In this document: positions 1-8,777 of the stretch, one piece after another
Position numbering within the stretch: the stretch's first letter is position 1
How the letters are laid out: each line of letters starts with the position of its first letter
Source: Archangium lipolyticum
GTDB lineage: Bacteria; Myxococcota; Myxococcia; Myxococcales; Myxococcaceae
Assembly: GCF_024623785.1 (NCBI RefSeq)
Contig: NZ_JANKBZ010000008.1
Coordinates: forward strand, 62,001-126,000
Reading direction: 5' to 3'
Length of the DNA stretch: 64,000 nt
The notes under the pieces: generated by a model
Told to the model about the DNA's origin: nothing
The model's input: the letters and a program-made list of their open reading frames with translations, nothing else
Database searches by the model: none
Position numbers and translations under genes: made by a program

Positions 1-2
1 TC

Positions 3-584
3 GCGCCGCAGTGCTCGCCGGACGGAGGAAGCTCCTTCACGATCGGCTGCACCCCGAACATACCGCCTCCCTATTACCTGGGAGCGGGCTGCCCGCCTCC
101 AGTCCCCATCCAGGTCACGCGAGTGACGGCGATCGACTCGTATGCCGCGAGCCAGAATCAGGCCACGCAACAGGCGATCGCGCAGAACTACCCGGGCTCC
201 GTCTGGCAGTACTACCAGCTCATCAACGTGCTCTGGTCCACCAACCCGACTCCGGAGCCGACCGCGCCCAAGAAGGTGCCGCTGACGTTCCAGAGCATGC
301 AGCCCTCGTCCAACACCGCGGTGGCCAACACCACGATGGAGACCTACTTCCAAGGTATCGACCCGACGACCTACGAGGCCAGACACTGCCTGACGTGCCA
401 CAAGTTCGCGTCCATCGCCGGGACGACGCAGAACCCGAACCCGGGCTGGGACTCGGACTTCAGCTTCATCTTCGGCACCGCGGCGGATGTGTCCGCCACC
501 GGCGCCAAGGCCGTGCCGAAGAGCTCCAAGCAGAAGGTCCCGCCGGCACGGCAGCCTCCCCAGATACGGCGGATCACCCGCTGA
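3..584 (+). CDS. c-type cytochrome-like protein, 5' end outside window
   Basis: The frame is open from base 3, so the start lies upstream of the window; an internal GTG at 123 is not needed. The visible protein of about 193 residues has Cys/Pro-rich segments, then NTTMETYFQ, a CxxCH haem-binding motif (CLTCH, encoded near 386-400) and DSDFSFIF. The order of NTxMETY, CxxCH and SDFSF resembles small myxobacterial cytochrome-c family proteins, which act in the periplasm. The C-terminus becomes basic and proline-rich (QKVPPARQPPQIRR), which is unusual and could reflect a late frameshift. The function beyond single-haem binding is not recognisable. Confidence 0.6.
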   Translation, partial: APQCSPDGGSSFTIGCTPNIPPPYYLGAGCPPPVPIQVTRVTAIDSYAASQNQATQQAIAQNYPGSVWQYYQLINVLWSTNPTPEPTAPKKVPLTFQSMQPSSNTAVANTTMETYFQGIDPTTYEARHCLTCHKFASIAGTTQNPNPGWDSDFSFIFGTAADVSATGAKAVPKSSKQKVPPARQPPQIRRITR

Positions 585-962
585 CACCCACTCCGCTCAT
601 CGAACGCACGGCATTCCCGCGCCTCTCGAGCTTGGAGCCGCGTCGAGAAGTCCCTCGCGGCCGACGAGAAACCACCACGAATCATTATTCCAGGACCGTG
701 GGGTGCGCACCGCCGCCGGAGAGCGCCGCTCAATGGAGCCACCAGGTTCAGCTCCTTCCTGCTTCAGACCCACACCGCGCTGCACCCGACCAGCTGGTGC
801 CGTTGAACCAATGTCATGCCTCCGCCGGGTCGAACGATGCATGAACGCCGTCCCACGCGTGAGCCGATTCGCGCGCGGTGAGACGGTGAGACACGACCGT
901 CCCGAGGGAAACACCGTCGGCACGCGTGTTGCTCTTGTCGCGCCGCGTGGACGGAGGGCGGG
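585..962. other. 378-base gap without a recognisable gene
   Basis: Several overlapping open frames cross this stretch on both strands, but none has recognisable protein character or a convincing ribosome binding site. No strong hairpin with a T-tract was seen after the cytochrome-like gene. It probably contains the promoter region for radC. Confidence 0.5.
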
Positions 963-1739
963 ATGGAGAGGATGGCGGCGGTGGCGATGGTGGAGTGGGT
1001 GGAGTCCGCGGGCGATGGGTCGGTGAGGGAGGAGAAGGAGACGCTTGCGGAGGCGGAGAGCCCCCGGGAGCGCCTCTTCAGGTTGGGGGCGGCGGCCCTC
1101 ACCGACCCGGAGCTTCTCTCCGTATTGCTGGGTTCGGGCTCGCGCACGCGGGCGCTGGCGGAAGCACTGCTCGCCACGAGCGGTGGGCTCAAGGCGCTGG
1201 TGCAGAGGGATCCACGCGAGCTGTGCACACGCATGGGGCCGGCGCGGACGGCGCAGATGATGGCGGCGCTGGAGCTCGGGCGTCGCGCCCAGCGCGTCAC
1301 CGAGCGGCGGCCCCGCCTGCGCACCCCCAAGGAGATCCACGCCTATCTCGCGCCCCACCTGAGCGCGCTGCGGCGCGAGGTGTTCCACGTGCTGTGCTTC
1401 AACGCGCGCAACGTGCTGCTGCTCGATGCCCGGGTGGCCGAGGGCACCATCAACGCGTGCCCGGTGGACCCCCGCGAGGTCTTCGCCGCGGCCATCAGCT
1501 CGCGCGCCACCGCCATCGTGCTGGCCCACAACCACCCCTCGGGAGACCCGGAGCCCTCGGGGCAGGACCTGGGCCTCACCGCCCAGCTCATCGAGGCGGG
1601 CCGGGTGCTGGGCATCAAGGTGTTGGATCACGTGGTGGTGGGAGACGGGACGTACACCTCGATGCTCGAGCGGGGCGAGCTGCCGCTGCTGGGCGCGGAG
1701 ACGCGGGGACCATGGAGCATGGAAGGAGGACGTGGATGA
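963..1739 (+). CDS. radC: RadC family JAB/MPN-domain protein
   Basis: 258 residues, the usual RadC length. An N-terminal helix-hairpin-helix-like region (about 40-110, with LTDPELLSVLLGSG) precedes the JAB/MPN domain. The metal-binding signature HNHPSGD lies at residues 189-195 with a downstream Asp (about 202), the JAMM HxH...D arrangement, so the putative zinc site is intact. The family is called DNA repair protein by tradition, but its biochemical role is unsettled. Its end overlaps the start of the DUF3006 gene by four bases (ATGA), and that gene in turn abuts recQ, so the three are probably co-transcribed. Confidence 0.93.
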   Translation: MERMAAVAMVEWVESAGDGSVREEKETLAEAESPRERLFRLGAAALTDPELLSVLLGSGSRTRALAEALLATSGGLKALVQRDPRELCTRMGPARTAQMMAALELGRRAQRVTERRPRLRTPKEIHAYLAPHLSALRREVFHVLCFNARNVLLLDARVAEGTINACPVDPREVFAAAISSRATAIVLAHNHPSGDPEPSGQDLGLTAQLIEAGRVLGIKVLDHVVVGDGTYTSMLERGELPLLGAETRGPWSMEGGRG

Positions 1740-2041
1740 TGCTGGGTGCGGTGGGCGTGGTGGCGTGTGGCGGTGGCGCGGTGCAGGTGGAGCTGCTGGA
1801 GGACGAGGTGGCGCAGGTGGTGCCCCTGGGCGGGGGCCCAGCACGCACGGTGCCTCGCTCCACCCTCCCCTCGAATGTGCGGGAGGGAGACGTGGTGCGG
1901 GACGGCCGCCTGGATGCCGAGCTGGGAGCCCGGCTGGCGCGGGAGGTGGCCGAATGGCGGGCGCGCCTGGCCGTTCCAGTACCTATCGGGCTGGACCTCG
2001 ACTCAGGAGCCTCTGAGTCGTTGACGACCAGGAAGGAGTAG
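1736..2041 (+). CDS. DUF3006-like small protein
   Basis: 101 residues from ATG 1736, chosen because GGAGGA at 1725-1730 sits five bases upstream; an in-frame ATG at 1712 is an alternative. The body fits the small DUF3006 family: a short beta-rich half with VQVELLEDEVAQVVPL, then LPSNVREGDVV, then a charged helix (ELGARLAREVAEWRARL). The family's function is unknown. Translationally coupled to radC upstream; its TAG touches a GTG at 2041 in front of recQ. The N-terminus MMLGAVGVVACGGG is hydrophobic but lacks the positive charge of a real signal peptide. Confidence 0.65.
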   Translation: MMLGAVGVVACGGGAVQVELLEDEVAQVVPLGGGPARTVPRSTLPSNVREGDVVRDGRLDAELGARLAREVAEWRARLAVPVPIGLDLDSGASESLTTRKE

Positions 2042-2046
2042 TGAAT

Positions 2047-4119
2047 ATGCGGCGGATGCCGGTGGCCCTGCCCTACTTCGAGCAAGCCCAGGAGGGTCTG
2101 GTCCGCCATTTCGGACTGAGCGAGTTCAGGCCCGGGCAGGCCCAGGTCATCAGCTCCGTGCTGAGCGGGCGTAACACCGTGGTGGTGATGCCCACGGGCG
2201 CTGGGAAGAGCCTGTGCTACCAGCTCCCCGCCATGCTGCTGTCCGGGGTGACGCTCGTCATCTCCCCCCTCATCGCGCTGATGAAGGATCAGGTGGAACA
2301 GCTCACCGCGCGCGGCATCTCCGCCACGTTCATCAACTCGTCCCTGTCGGACATGGAGCGCGCGGACCGCATCCGCCGCATGCGCGCGGGGGACTTCAAG
2401 CTCGTCTACGTGGCGCCCGAGCGCTTCCGCAGCCCGAGCTTCCTGGACGCCCTCGCCCAGGTGGGGGTGGAGCTGCTCGCGGTGGACGAGGCCCACTGCA
2501 TCTCCCAGTGGGGCCATGACTTCCGGCCGGACTACGCGCAGCTCGGACAGGTGCGCAAGCGCCTGCGCCCGCCGCGCACCGTGGCCCTCACCGCTACCGC
2601 CACCCCCGAGGTGCGCGACGACATCGTCCGCTCCCTGCTGATGAAGGATCCGCAGGTGTTCGCCGAGGGCTTCGACCGGCCCAACCTCTTCCTCGAGGTG
2701 TTCGACGTGGGCGGGGACGAGGACAAGCGCCGGGCGTGCGCGGGGCTCGCGTCCCTGGGCGGCGGCAGCGGCATCATCTACTGCTCCACCCGCAAGTCGG
2801 CGGAGAACATGCACTCCTCGCTGCTCGAGCGGGGGGTGAACGCCATCCTCTACCACGCGGGCATGGAGGACGACGCGCGGCACCGCGCCCAGGACGAGTT
2901 CATGTCCGCCAAGGAGGCGGTGGCGGTGGCCACCAATGCCTTCGGCATGGGCATCGACAAGCCGGACATCCGCTTCGTCGCCCACGCCAACATCCCCAAG
3001 GCGGTGGAGGCCTACTACCAGGAGATCGGCCGCGCGGGCCGGGACAGGGGACCGGCCTTCGCCGCGCTCCTCTTCAACCACGCGGACGTCTACACGCAGG
3101 AGCGGCTCATCGAGAGCAACCACCCCTCCGAGGCCGTCATCTCGGATCTGTGGAACGTGCTGCGGAGCGTGCCCGAGTACGACAAGGGCCAGTACGTGCT
3201 GGCCGCCCAGGTGGGCGCCAGCGAGTTCGAGATCTCCGCCGCGCTGCGCATCCTGGAGCGCGAGGGGAAGATCGAACGTGGCAGCCGCGGCGAGGGCGAA
3301 TACGGCATCACCCTGACGGAGAAGGCCGCCCAGGCGCAGCCGCATGCCCCGGATGCCCGGCGTCTGCTGGCCTCGCTGTTGGAGACGTTCCCGGTGGGGC
3401 GCTCCGCCACCACCGAGCTGCCCATCCTCGCGCGGCGCACCGGGCTCGCCAGTGATGAGATCCAGCACGCGCTGAAGTTGTTGGAACGGGCCGGGGCGCT
3501 GCAGGTGCGCCGTCCCTTCTCCGGGCGCACCATCCGCGCGCTGCAGCAGGTGCCCTTCCGCGAGCTGGGCGTGGACCTGAGCAAGGTGCGCGAGCAGGAG
3601 CGGCGCTCCATGCTGCTCCTCAAGCGGATGACGGACTATGCCTACACGAAGCGCTGCCGGCGCGCCTTCCTGCTCCAATACTTCGGACAGCAGGACGTGG
3701 AGGCCACCTGCGGCAACTGCGACACGTGCGCCGGGAGCCGGTTGAGGCGGCTGGAGGGCATGGGCCGCTCCTCCACCTCCGTGTCCCGCGCCGCGCCCGC
3801 GCCCGCACCGGGGCAGCCCAGGGGTTTCAGCGAGCTGGCCGCCACCGAGCTGCGCCGCTGGCGCAAGGAGCTCGCCCGCGAGCTGGAGATGCCTCCCTTC
3901 CTCATCTTCAACGACGAGACGCTGCGCGGACTCGCCGCCGCCCTGCCCATCGATCGCGAGTCCTTCCTGTCGGTGAAGGGCACGGGGGAGAGCCGCTGGG
4001 AGCGCTTCGGCCCGAAGGTGGTGGAGATCTGCCTCATGGCCCGCGCCGCCGGCCACGAGCCGATCCCCGTGGCCCCGGTGCCCCCCCGCGTGCGCAAGGC
4101 CCGGAGCGCCCGCCGCTGA
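2047..4119 (+). CDS. recQ: ATP-dependent DNA helicase RecQ
   Basis: About 690 residues. Helicase motif I is MPTGAGKS (about 50-57 counted from the upstream GTG), motif II DEAH (about 149-152), followed by CISQWGHDFRPDY. The second RecA-like domain carries the arginine-finger region EIGRAGRDRG. The RQC zinc cluster CRRAF...CGNCDTC and winged helix follow. A C-terminal HRDC domain (ELEMPPFLIFNDETLRGLAA) completes the standard architecture. RecQ unwinds DNA 3'-5' in recombination and fork repair. The start could be GTG 2041 (overlapping the preceding stop), but AGGAAGGAG at 2030-2038 is better spaced for ATG 2047. It lies in a radC-DUF3006-recQ repair-flavoured operon. Confidence 0.96.
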   Translation: MRRMPVALPYFEQAQEGLVRHFGLSEFRPGQAQVISSVLSGRNTVVVMPTGAGKSLCYQLPAMLLSGVTLVISPLIALMKDQVEQLTARGISATFINSSLSDMERADRIRRMRAGDFKLVYVAPERFRSPSFLDALAQVGVELLAVDEAHCISQWGHDFRPDYAQLGQVRKRLRPPRTVALTATATPEVRDDIVRSLLMKDPQVFAEGFDRPNLFLEVFDVGGDEDKRRACAGLASLGGGSGIIYCSTRKSAENMHSSLLERGVNAILYHAGMEDDARHRAQDEFMSAKEAVAVATNAFGMGIDKPDIRFVAHANIPKAVEAYYQEIGRAGRDRGPAFAALLFNHADVYTQERLIESNHPSEAVISDLWNVLRSVPEYDKGQYVLAAQVGASEFEISAALRILEREGKIERGSRGEGEYGITLTEKAAQAQPHAPDARRLLASLLETFPVGRSATTELPILARRTGLASDEIQHALKLLERAGALQVRRPFSGRTIRALQQVPFRELGVDLSKVREQERRSMLLLKRMTDYAYTKRCRRAFLLQYFGQQDVEATCGNCDTCAGSRLRRLEGMGRSSTSVSRAAPAPAPGQPRGFSELAATELRRWRKELARELEMPPFLIFNDETLRGLAAALPIDRESFLSVKGTGESRWERFGPKVVEICLMARAAGHEPIPVAPVPPRVRKARSARR

Positions 4120-4134
4120 AGCCAGGGGCCCGGG

Positions 4135-4509
4135 TCAGCGCCGGGAGGACTGGCGCACCACGATGCCGCGCAGCGTGCCCATGAACAGGCCCACCACCAC
4201 CGCGAGCAGGAAGATGATGATGATGGTGGTGACGCCGAAGATGAGGCGCAGACGGAACGGGGAGATCTGGTTGTCGAGGTAGGCAGCGCGCAGCGGCTGC
4301 ATCAACCTCACCATTTCCAGCGCCCGGGCCGGCAGCGAGTCGAGCGACAGCGAGAAATGAAGCAGGAAGGGGGAGCCCGGCCACACGTACTGCGCCCCTT
4401 CCACCACGATGCCCACCAGCAGGTAGATGACGGAGAGCAGGAAGGCATTGCCGCTCATGATGCGCATGAGCGGCAGGGGTGGCAGTTCGGGTGGGGGGGA
4501 TTGCCGCAC
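4135..4509 (-). CDS. small two-TM membrane protein, unknown
   Basis: 124 residues from a GTG at 4509, located just after the TAG of the large TPR gene upstream on the same strand, which implies coupling. Two hydrophobic spans are visible: NAFLLSVIYLLVGIVVEGAQ near the N-terminus and VTTIIIIFLLAVVVGLFMG near the C-terminus, separated by a roughly 50-residue loop. An internal ATG (about 4467) would drop a proline-rich leader and is an alternative start. No family recognised. Converges with recQ across only 15 bases. Confidence 0.6.
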   Translation of the reverse strand: MRQSPPPELPPLPLMRIMSGNAFLLSVIYLLVGIVVEGAQYVWPGSPFLLHFSLSLDSLPARALEMVRLMQPLRAAYLDNQISPFRLRLIFGVTTIIIIFLLAVVVGLFMGTLRGIVVRQSSRR

Positions 4510-4510
4510 G

Positions 4511-7500
4511 CTACCGGCCCCCTGCCCGGCGTACGAGGGCCGGCAGGGCCTTCCTCACCCGGCCCGCCTCGGGAGAGGCCGCGGCCAGCTTCAGGAAGGT
4601 CTGGTACGCCTGCACCGCCCTCGCCAGCTCCGCGGGGTTGCGCACGAGCGCGTCCGCCTGGGCCAGCCAGGCCTGGCCGTCCACCGGCTCCAGCTCCACC
4701 GCGCGGGCGAACGCCTTCATCGCCGCCGCCTCGTCCCGCTGCTTCAGCGCCACCTGCCCCAGCACCAGGTGGTTGCGTCCGGAGAAGGGTGCCAGCCGCA
4801 CCGCCTCGTCCGCGGCCGCGCGCGCATCCTTCGTCGCTCCGGCGGTGAGCAGCACCCGCGCCATGGCCGCCTGGGCGAACGCCTTGTCCCAGACGGTGGG
4901 CGCCTTGTCCGCGATGACCTGCAGCGCCTTCGCCGCGGCCCGCCCGCCCGAGTCCTTCACCCAGTGCTCGCCCACCTGGCCGCACGGGGCGTCCGGCCCC
5001 TCGCGCCGCGCCGCCTCGAAGGCCTTCTCCGCGTTGAGCTCGAGCCCCTGGCGCAGGAAGGCCAGGGCGATGCCGCAGAAGGTCTCCGCCGATCTGGAGT
5101 CCAGCCGGTTGGCGATCTCCAGCGAGCCGAAGCCCCCCTTGGTGTCCCCCAGGGCGAAGAGCACGTCCGAGCGCACGCGGTGCGCCTCGGGATCGTTCGC
5201 CACCAGCTTCACCGCGCGCCCGGACGCCGCCTCCGCGTCCTTCAGCCGCCCGGCGTGGTAGAGCGCCATCGCGAAGCCCTTGTGGGCCGTCGCCGCGCCC
5301 GGGTTGTCCAGCTGCCACTCCTCGAACTGCTTGAGGGACTCGTTGGTGCGGCCCAGCGACAGCAGCGCCCGGCCGAGCGCCTCGCGCGCCTCGCCGTGCG
5401 CGGCATTGCGCTCCACCGCCTGCGTCAGCGGCTTCATCGCCAGATCCGGCAGCCCCCGGGAGATGAGCAGCCGGCCCAGCGCGCACGGGGCCTCGTAGTC
5501 CCGCGCATCCTCGGCCACGGCCGCCTCGAAGAGGGTGCTCGCCTTGTCCAGCGCCTTGTCCTGCAAGTACATCTGCCCCAGCGCCGTGCGCACCTCGGCC
5601 TTGGCGCGCTTCGTCGCCGCGAGCGTCTTCTCCAGCGCCGTGCGCGCCCGGTCGCGCTCGCCCTCGGCGGCGTCCGCCTGGGCCAGGTAGACGATGGCCT
5701 CGGGGGGATAGTGGTCCTCCACGCGCGTGCGGGCCACCTCCACCCGGACGCGCTTCCAGTCGCCCAGCCGCGCGTACGCCGCGGTGCGCACCAGCGCCAC
5801 CTGGCGGCTCTCGCCCTCCACCCGGGTGAGCACCTCGCGCTCACGGTCTCGGTCCAGCAGCGCCCAACCCAGACCCGCCTTGGCGTCCTCGCTGTCGGAC
5901 TTCAGCTCGAGCGCCTTCTCGAAGGCACGCTGGGCGGCGGACATGTCTCCGGCGGCGCGGTTCGCCTCGCCGAGCGCGAGGAAGGTCTCGTAGGCCAGCG
6001 GCCCCTTCATTCCCTCTGCCAGCAGCGTCCGCGCGTCGCGAGCTTTGCCGAGCGCCGTCATCAACCGGCCCTGCACCAGCCGCTGGCGATCGCGCTGCGA
6101 GACGGGCAGCGCCGGGTCCCCGGCCAGGCCCTGCACGTCCGAGAGGGCCGAGTCCAGCTCCTGGCCGAGCTCCAGCCGGCCCTCCGCGACGCCGAGCTTC
6201 GCCACCGGGTGCTCCGGGGCCAGCTTCGCGGCGGAGGAGTACACCTTGAGGGCATTCACTGGATCCGCCGCGTCCCGGTAGTACGCACCGAGCGACACCA
6301 GGGCCCGCACGTTGCGGGGCGACAGCTTCAGGGCGCGCGAGAAGCGCTCCAGGGACTCCTTCGCCTTGCCCTGCTCCAGCAGGATGGCAGCGGCCAGCGC
6401 CTGGGCCTCCGAGGTCTCCACCTTCGCGCCCAGGAGGGCCCGGCGGGCGGCGTCACGGCCCTGGGCGTCGGCCACCAGCACGTCCACCACCAGGGCGAGC
6501 CCCGGCTGCTCCGCGCGCACGCCCGGCTGGTTCAGCGCGTCGAGGGCCCGCGTGCGCGCCTCGGCGGCGCCACCGTCCGCGAAGCGCAGGGCGTGGACGT
6601 AGGCCGTGAGGGCCCAGGCCCGGGTGTTGTCATCATCCAGCCGCACCACATGGGTGAGCAGCGAGAGCGCCTCCTGCCGGGAGGGCTCCGTGTCCTTCTC
6701 GATGAGCCGGGCGACATGGTCCAACGACGCGGCGAGCGCCTCGCCGCCCTGCTTCGCCCGGATGACGAGGAACACGCCGAACAGCACCACCAGGGCGCCC
6801 ACCGCCGCCATCACCTTCAGCGTGCGGCCGGAGAAGATGGTGCCAGTGCCCTTGGGGAGGAGCTTCTCGCGCAGCTCCCGTTCGTAGGCCGCGGTGAGGG
6901 CCGCCACGTCCTGGACGGGCAGCCGGGTCACCGGGGCGGCGACCGCCGTGGGCGCAACCCGGGTCTCCGCCGTCGCCTCGGGCAGCTCCTCGAGCAGCCC
7001 GCGCCGGTTCCCCGCCGCCGTGAGACGATCGGTGAGGGCCTGCGGCGGAGGCGAGAGGACGGGCGCGCGCTTCTCCTCCAATGGAGGCAGATCCGCGAGC
7101 AGACCCCCTTCACCCGATGCGGCGGCCGCGTCCGGCGCGGCTTCCGCCCCACCGCCCACCTCGGAGGAGGCCTCCACGGGCGCGGCCGGCGGCTCCTCGT
7201 CGAAGGGCAGCTCCACCTCGGCGGTCATGACCGTCGAGGTATCTTCTTCCGGCGCGGCGCCCTCGGGACGAGCCGCCGCCTCCGGCGCGCTCACGCCCAG
7301 GGCCTCGTCCGGAATCGCCACGTCCGCGAGATCCAACACCGGCCCGGAGTTGTCCTCCGGGACCGGGGTGGGCGCCGGCCCGGCGGGCGCCGTCACCGCC
7401 TCGGCGGCCTGGGCCTCCAGAGCGGGCTCCTGGGGAGCCTCCGCGCCCGCCGCCTCGGAAGGAGCAGCCGGCCCCTCCGCCTCGCCCTCACCGGAGCCCT

Positions 7501-7996
7501 CCGCCCTGGCGGCGGACTCCTCGGCGGACTGGGGCTCCAGGGCGTTCAGATCACCGAAAGCCGGCGCGGGCCCGCCCGCGAGCGCGGCCTGGGCCTGCTC
7601 CATCCACCCGCGCACACGGCCGTCATTGGGCTGTAGCGCCAGCGCCTTGCGGAGGATGGGCAGCGCCGAACGGTAGAGGCCCCGCTGCAACAACACCTCG
7701 GCGATGAGGTTGTAGGCGTGCGGGTTCTCCTTGTCGATCGCCACCGCCTGATCGAACTGAGCCATCGCCTCCGCGGGGCGCCCCATGAGGATGAGGGCCT
7801 TGCCCCACAGCACCCGACCCGTCACCGAGTTGGGGTGGTGGGTAATGCCCTGCTCGCACACGGCGATGGCGCGGGCATGCTCGCCCTTGGCGACCAAGGC
7901 CTTGGCCAGCTCGACGAAAACGGAAGATGCAGGATCCTGGGCGAGGAGCTGCTCGTAGCGCTCCACCAACGATTTGGCCATGCGGCTCGGGACCAT
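4511..7996 (-). CDS. large TPR membrane protein
   Basis: 1161 residues. An N-terminal cytoplasmic TPR block (about 8-140; AKALVAKGEHARAIAVCEQG, GRPAEAMAQFDQA) is followed by a low-complexity Ala/Glu/Pro linker (about 155-375), one transmembrane span (about 390-410, VMAAVGALVVLFGVFLVI) and a long C-terminal array of TPR units to the end. This would place TPRs on both sides of the inner membrane, suggesting a scaffold. A second start, MAKSLVERY at 7981, is possible. The downstream small membrane protein is coupled to it. No specific partner can be named. The architecture parallels the zinc-ribbon TPR protein at 18.0 kb. Confidence 0.8.
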   Translation of the reverse strand: MVPSRMAKSLVERYEQLLAQDPASSVFVELAKALVAKGEHARAIAVCEQGITHHPNSVTGRVLWGKALILMGRPAEAMAQFDQAVAIDKENPHAYNLIAEVLLQRGLYRSALPILRKALALQPNDGRVRGWMEQAQAALAGGPAPAFGDLNALEPQSAEESAARAEGSGEGEAEGPAAPSEAAGAEAPQEPALEAQAAEAVTAPAGPAPTPVPEDNSGPVLDLADVAIPDEALGVSAPEAAARPEGAAPEEDTSTVMTAEVELPFDEEPPAAPVEASSEVGGGAEAAPDAAAASGEGGLLADLPPLEEKRAPVLSPPPQALTDRLTAAGNRRGLLEELPEATAETRVAPTAVAAPVTRLPVQDVAALTAAYERELREKLLPKGTGTIFSGRTLKVMAAVGALVVLFGVFLVIRAKQGGEALAASLDHVARLIEKDTEPSRQEALSLLTHVVRLDDDNTRAWALTAYVHALRFADGGAAEARTRALDALNQPGVRAEQPGLALVVDVLVADAQGRDAARRALLGAKVETSEAQALAAAILLEQGKAKESLERFSRALKLSPRNVRALVSLGAYYRDAADPVNALKVYSSAAKLAPEHPVAKLGVAEGRLELGQELDSALSDVQGLAGDPALPVSQRDRQRLVQGRLMTALGKARDARTLLAEGMKGPLAYETFLALGEANRAAGDMSAAQRAFEKALELKSDSEDAKAGLGWALLDRDREREVLTRVEGESRQVALVRTAAYARLGDWKRVRVEVARTRVEDHYPPEAIVYLAQADAAEGERDRARTALEKTLAATKRAKAEVRTALGQMYLQDKALDKASTLFEAAVAEDARDYEAPCALGRLLISRGLPDLAMKPLTQAVERNAAHGEAREALGRALLSLGRTNESLKQFEEWQLDNPGAATAHKGFAMALYHAGRLKDAEAASGRAVKLVANDPEAHRVRSDVLFALGDTKGGFGSLEIANRLDSRSAETFCGIALAFLRQGLELNAEKAFEAARREGPDAPCGQVGEHWVKDSGGRAAAKALQVIADKAPTVWDKAFAQAAMARVLLTAGATKDARAAADEAVRLAPFSGRNHLVLGQVALKQRDEAAAMKAFARAVELEPVDGQAWLAQADALVRNPAELARAVQAYQTFLKLAAASPEAGRVRKALPALVRRAGGR

Positions 7997-8031
7997 AGCA
8001 CCGCGTCCCCTTCCGTTTCGCCCCCTCTGGA

Positions 8032-8472
8032 ATGGGTGCTAGCGTCCTCCGGGTGATTCGCCTGCTTGCCGTGCTCCTGGCCCTCACCCTGGGTGGGGCC
8101 TGTGCCCACACGAAGAATACCTCGGACCTTCAGACGCTGCGTCCCGTGGTGGATGGATTCCACCAGCGGCTGCGCTGGAAGGACTACCGGTACGCCACCC
8201 GCTACATCGTCCCCGAGCGCCGCCAGGACTTCGAGAAGGCGCGCCGGGAGCGTCACGACGACAGGGACCTGTCCATCACCGACTACGAGATAGAGGACGT
8301 CCAGCTCGTGGAGGAGGGGCAGCGGGCCATCGTCACCAGCCGCATGGAGTGGATGCGCCTGCCCTCGGTGACCCAGCAGAGCGACACCGTCACCTCGGAG
8401 TTCATCTACCGGGACGGAACATGGCTGCTGGAGAAGCAGCGCGGCGGCCCCTTCGACGGCGAGCTGCCCTGA
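8032..8472 (+). CDS. small lipoprotein, unknown
   Basis: 146 residues with a type II signal peptide: a basic start, hydrophobic core LLAVLLALTL and lipobox LGGAC with Cys near residue 25. The mature part has about 120 residues (QRLRWKDYRYATRYIVPERR, a charged middle, then DTVTSEFIYRDGTWLLEKQ), reminiscent of small NTF2-like or DUF4440-like folds, though this is a guess. Divergent from the TPR gene with only 35 bases between them. Likely anchored in the outer membrane. Confidence 0.75.
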   Translation: MGASVLRVIRLLAVLLALTLGGACAHTKNTSDLQTLRPVVDGFHQRLRWKDYRYATRYIVPERRQDFEKARRERHDDRDLSITDYEIEDVQLVEEGQRAIVTSRMEWMRLPSVTQQSDTVTSEFIYRDGTWLLEKQRGGPFDGELP

Positions 8473-8598
8473 AAAAAAACCGCCCACCGCCTCGGGGCCG
8501 GCCGAAGCGGTGGGCGTCGGAGGCTCCCCAATGGAACCTCCTAACCAGGCTCGCGGGGTGAGGGGCTGAAGTGGCCCGCCCTCACCGCGCTTCATGCC
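8472..8598 (-). ncRNA. candidate sigma-54-driven sRNA with three stem-loops (Pxr-like)
   Basis: No protein is credible here on the minus strand, but the sequence is organised as a small RNA gene. A consensus -24/-12 element (8609-8625) predicts a start near 8598. SL1: 8579-8589 pairs with 8552-8564 with a two-base bulge. SL2: 8533-8541 pairs with 8519-8527 (GGAGG/CCTCC core). SL3: a 10-bp perfect stem, 8507-8516 with 8481-8490, followed by eight U in the RNA. Predicted length is about 125 nt. Size, three stems and a sigma-54 promoter match what I recall of the Myxococcus Pxr sRNA, a negative regulator of fruiting-body development; that identity is inference. Confidence 0.7.
8481..8516 (-). 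terminator. intrinsic terminator of the candidate sRNA
   Basis: A perfect 10-bp inverted repeat (CGCCCACCGC / GCGGTGGGCG) with a 16-base loop; the A-tract at 8472-8479 becomes a U-tract only for leftward transcription. It therefore ends a minus-strand transcript and not the plus-strand lipoprotein gene that stops at 8472. Confidence 0.85.
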
Positions 8599-8608
8599 TG
8601 CCCTACAA

Positions 8609-8625
8609 AGCAATGGGAGTGCCAA
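8609..8625 (-). promoter_or_regulatory. -24/-12 sigma-54 promoter
   Basis: On the minus strand the bases read TTGGCAC-TCCCA-TTGCT, matching the RpoN consensus TGGCAC-N5-TTGCW with the invariant GG and GC separated by ten bases. It points left into a stem-loop-rich non-coding segment that ends in a strong terminator. An enhancer-binding protein site would be expected upstream, around 8650-8750, but none can be assigned by eye. Confidence 0.75.
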
Positions 8626-8704
8626 CCTCGCGTCGGCCCGGTCTCTCCGTGAGATCAAGGGGTTGCGCCCCCACCCCCTGTGAAGCCCCGTGCCAGAAAT
8701 GCCA

Positions 8705-8732
8705 CGGCCCCTGACGCGCATGTCAGGGGCCG
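8705..8732 (-). terminator. 11-bp hairpin after the SDR gene
   Basis: A perfect inverted repeat, CGGCCCCTGAC / GTCAGGGGCCG, around a six-base loop, 46 bases beyond the stop of the minus-strand SDR gene. The following minus-strand bases are only moderately T-rich, so termination is likely but not certain. Confidence 0.6.
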
Positions 8733-8777
8733 CTGGGAGTGACATCCGTGTCCGACCACGACACGGGTGCCAGGGGG

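Noticed and set aside
4427..7636. 1069-codon plus-strand open frame
   Set aside because: Shadow of the large minus-strand TPR gene; Arg/Leu/Gly/His-rich composition typical of antisense frames in GC-rich DNA.
8472..8640. 6S RNA
   Set aside because: No long rod with central bubble; a sigma-54 promoter and three separate hairpins fit a regulatory sRNA better.
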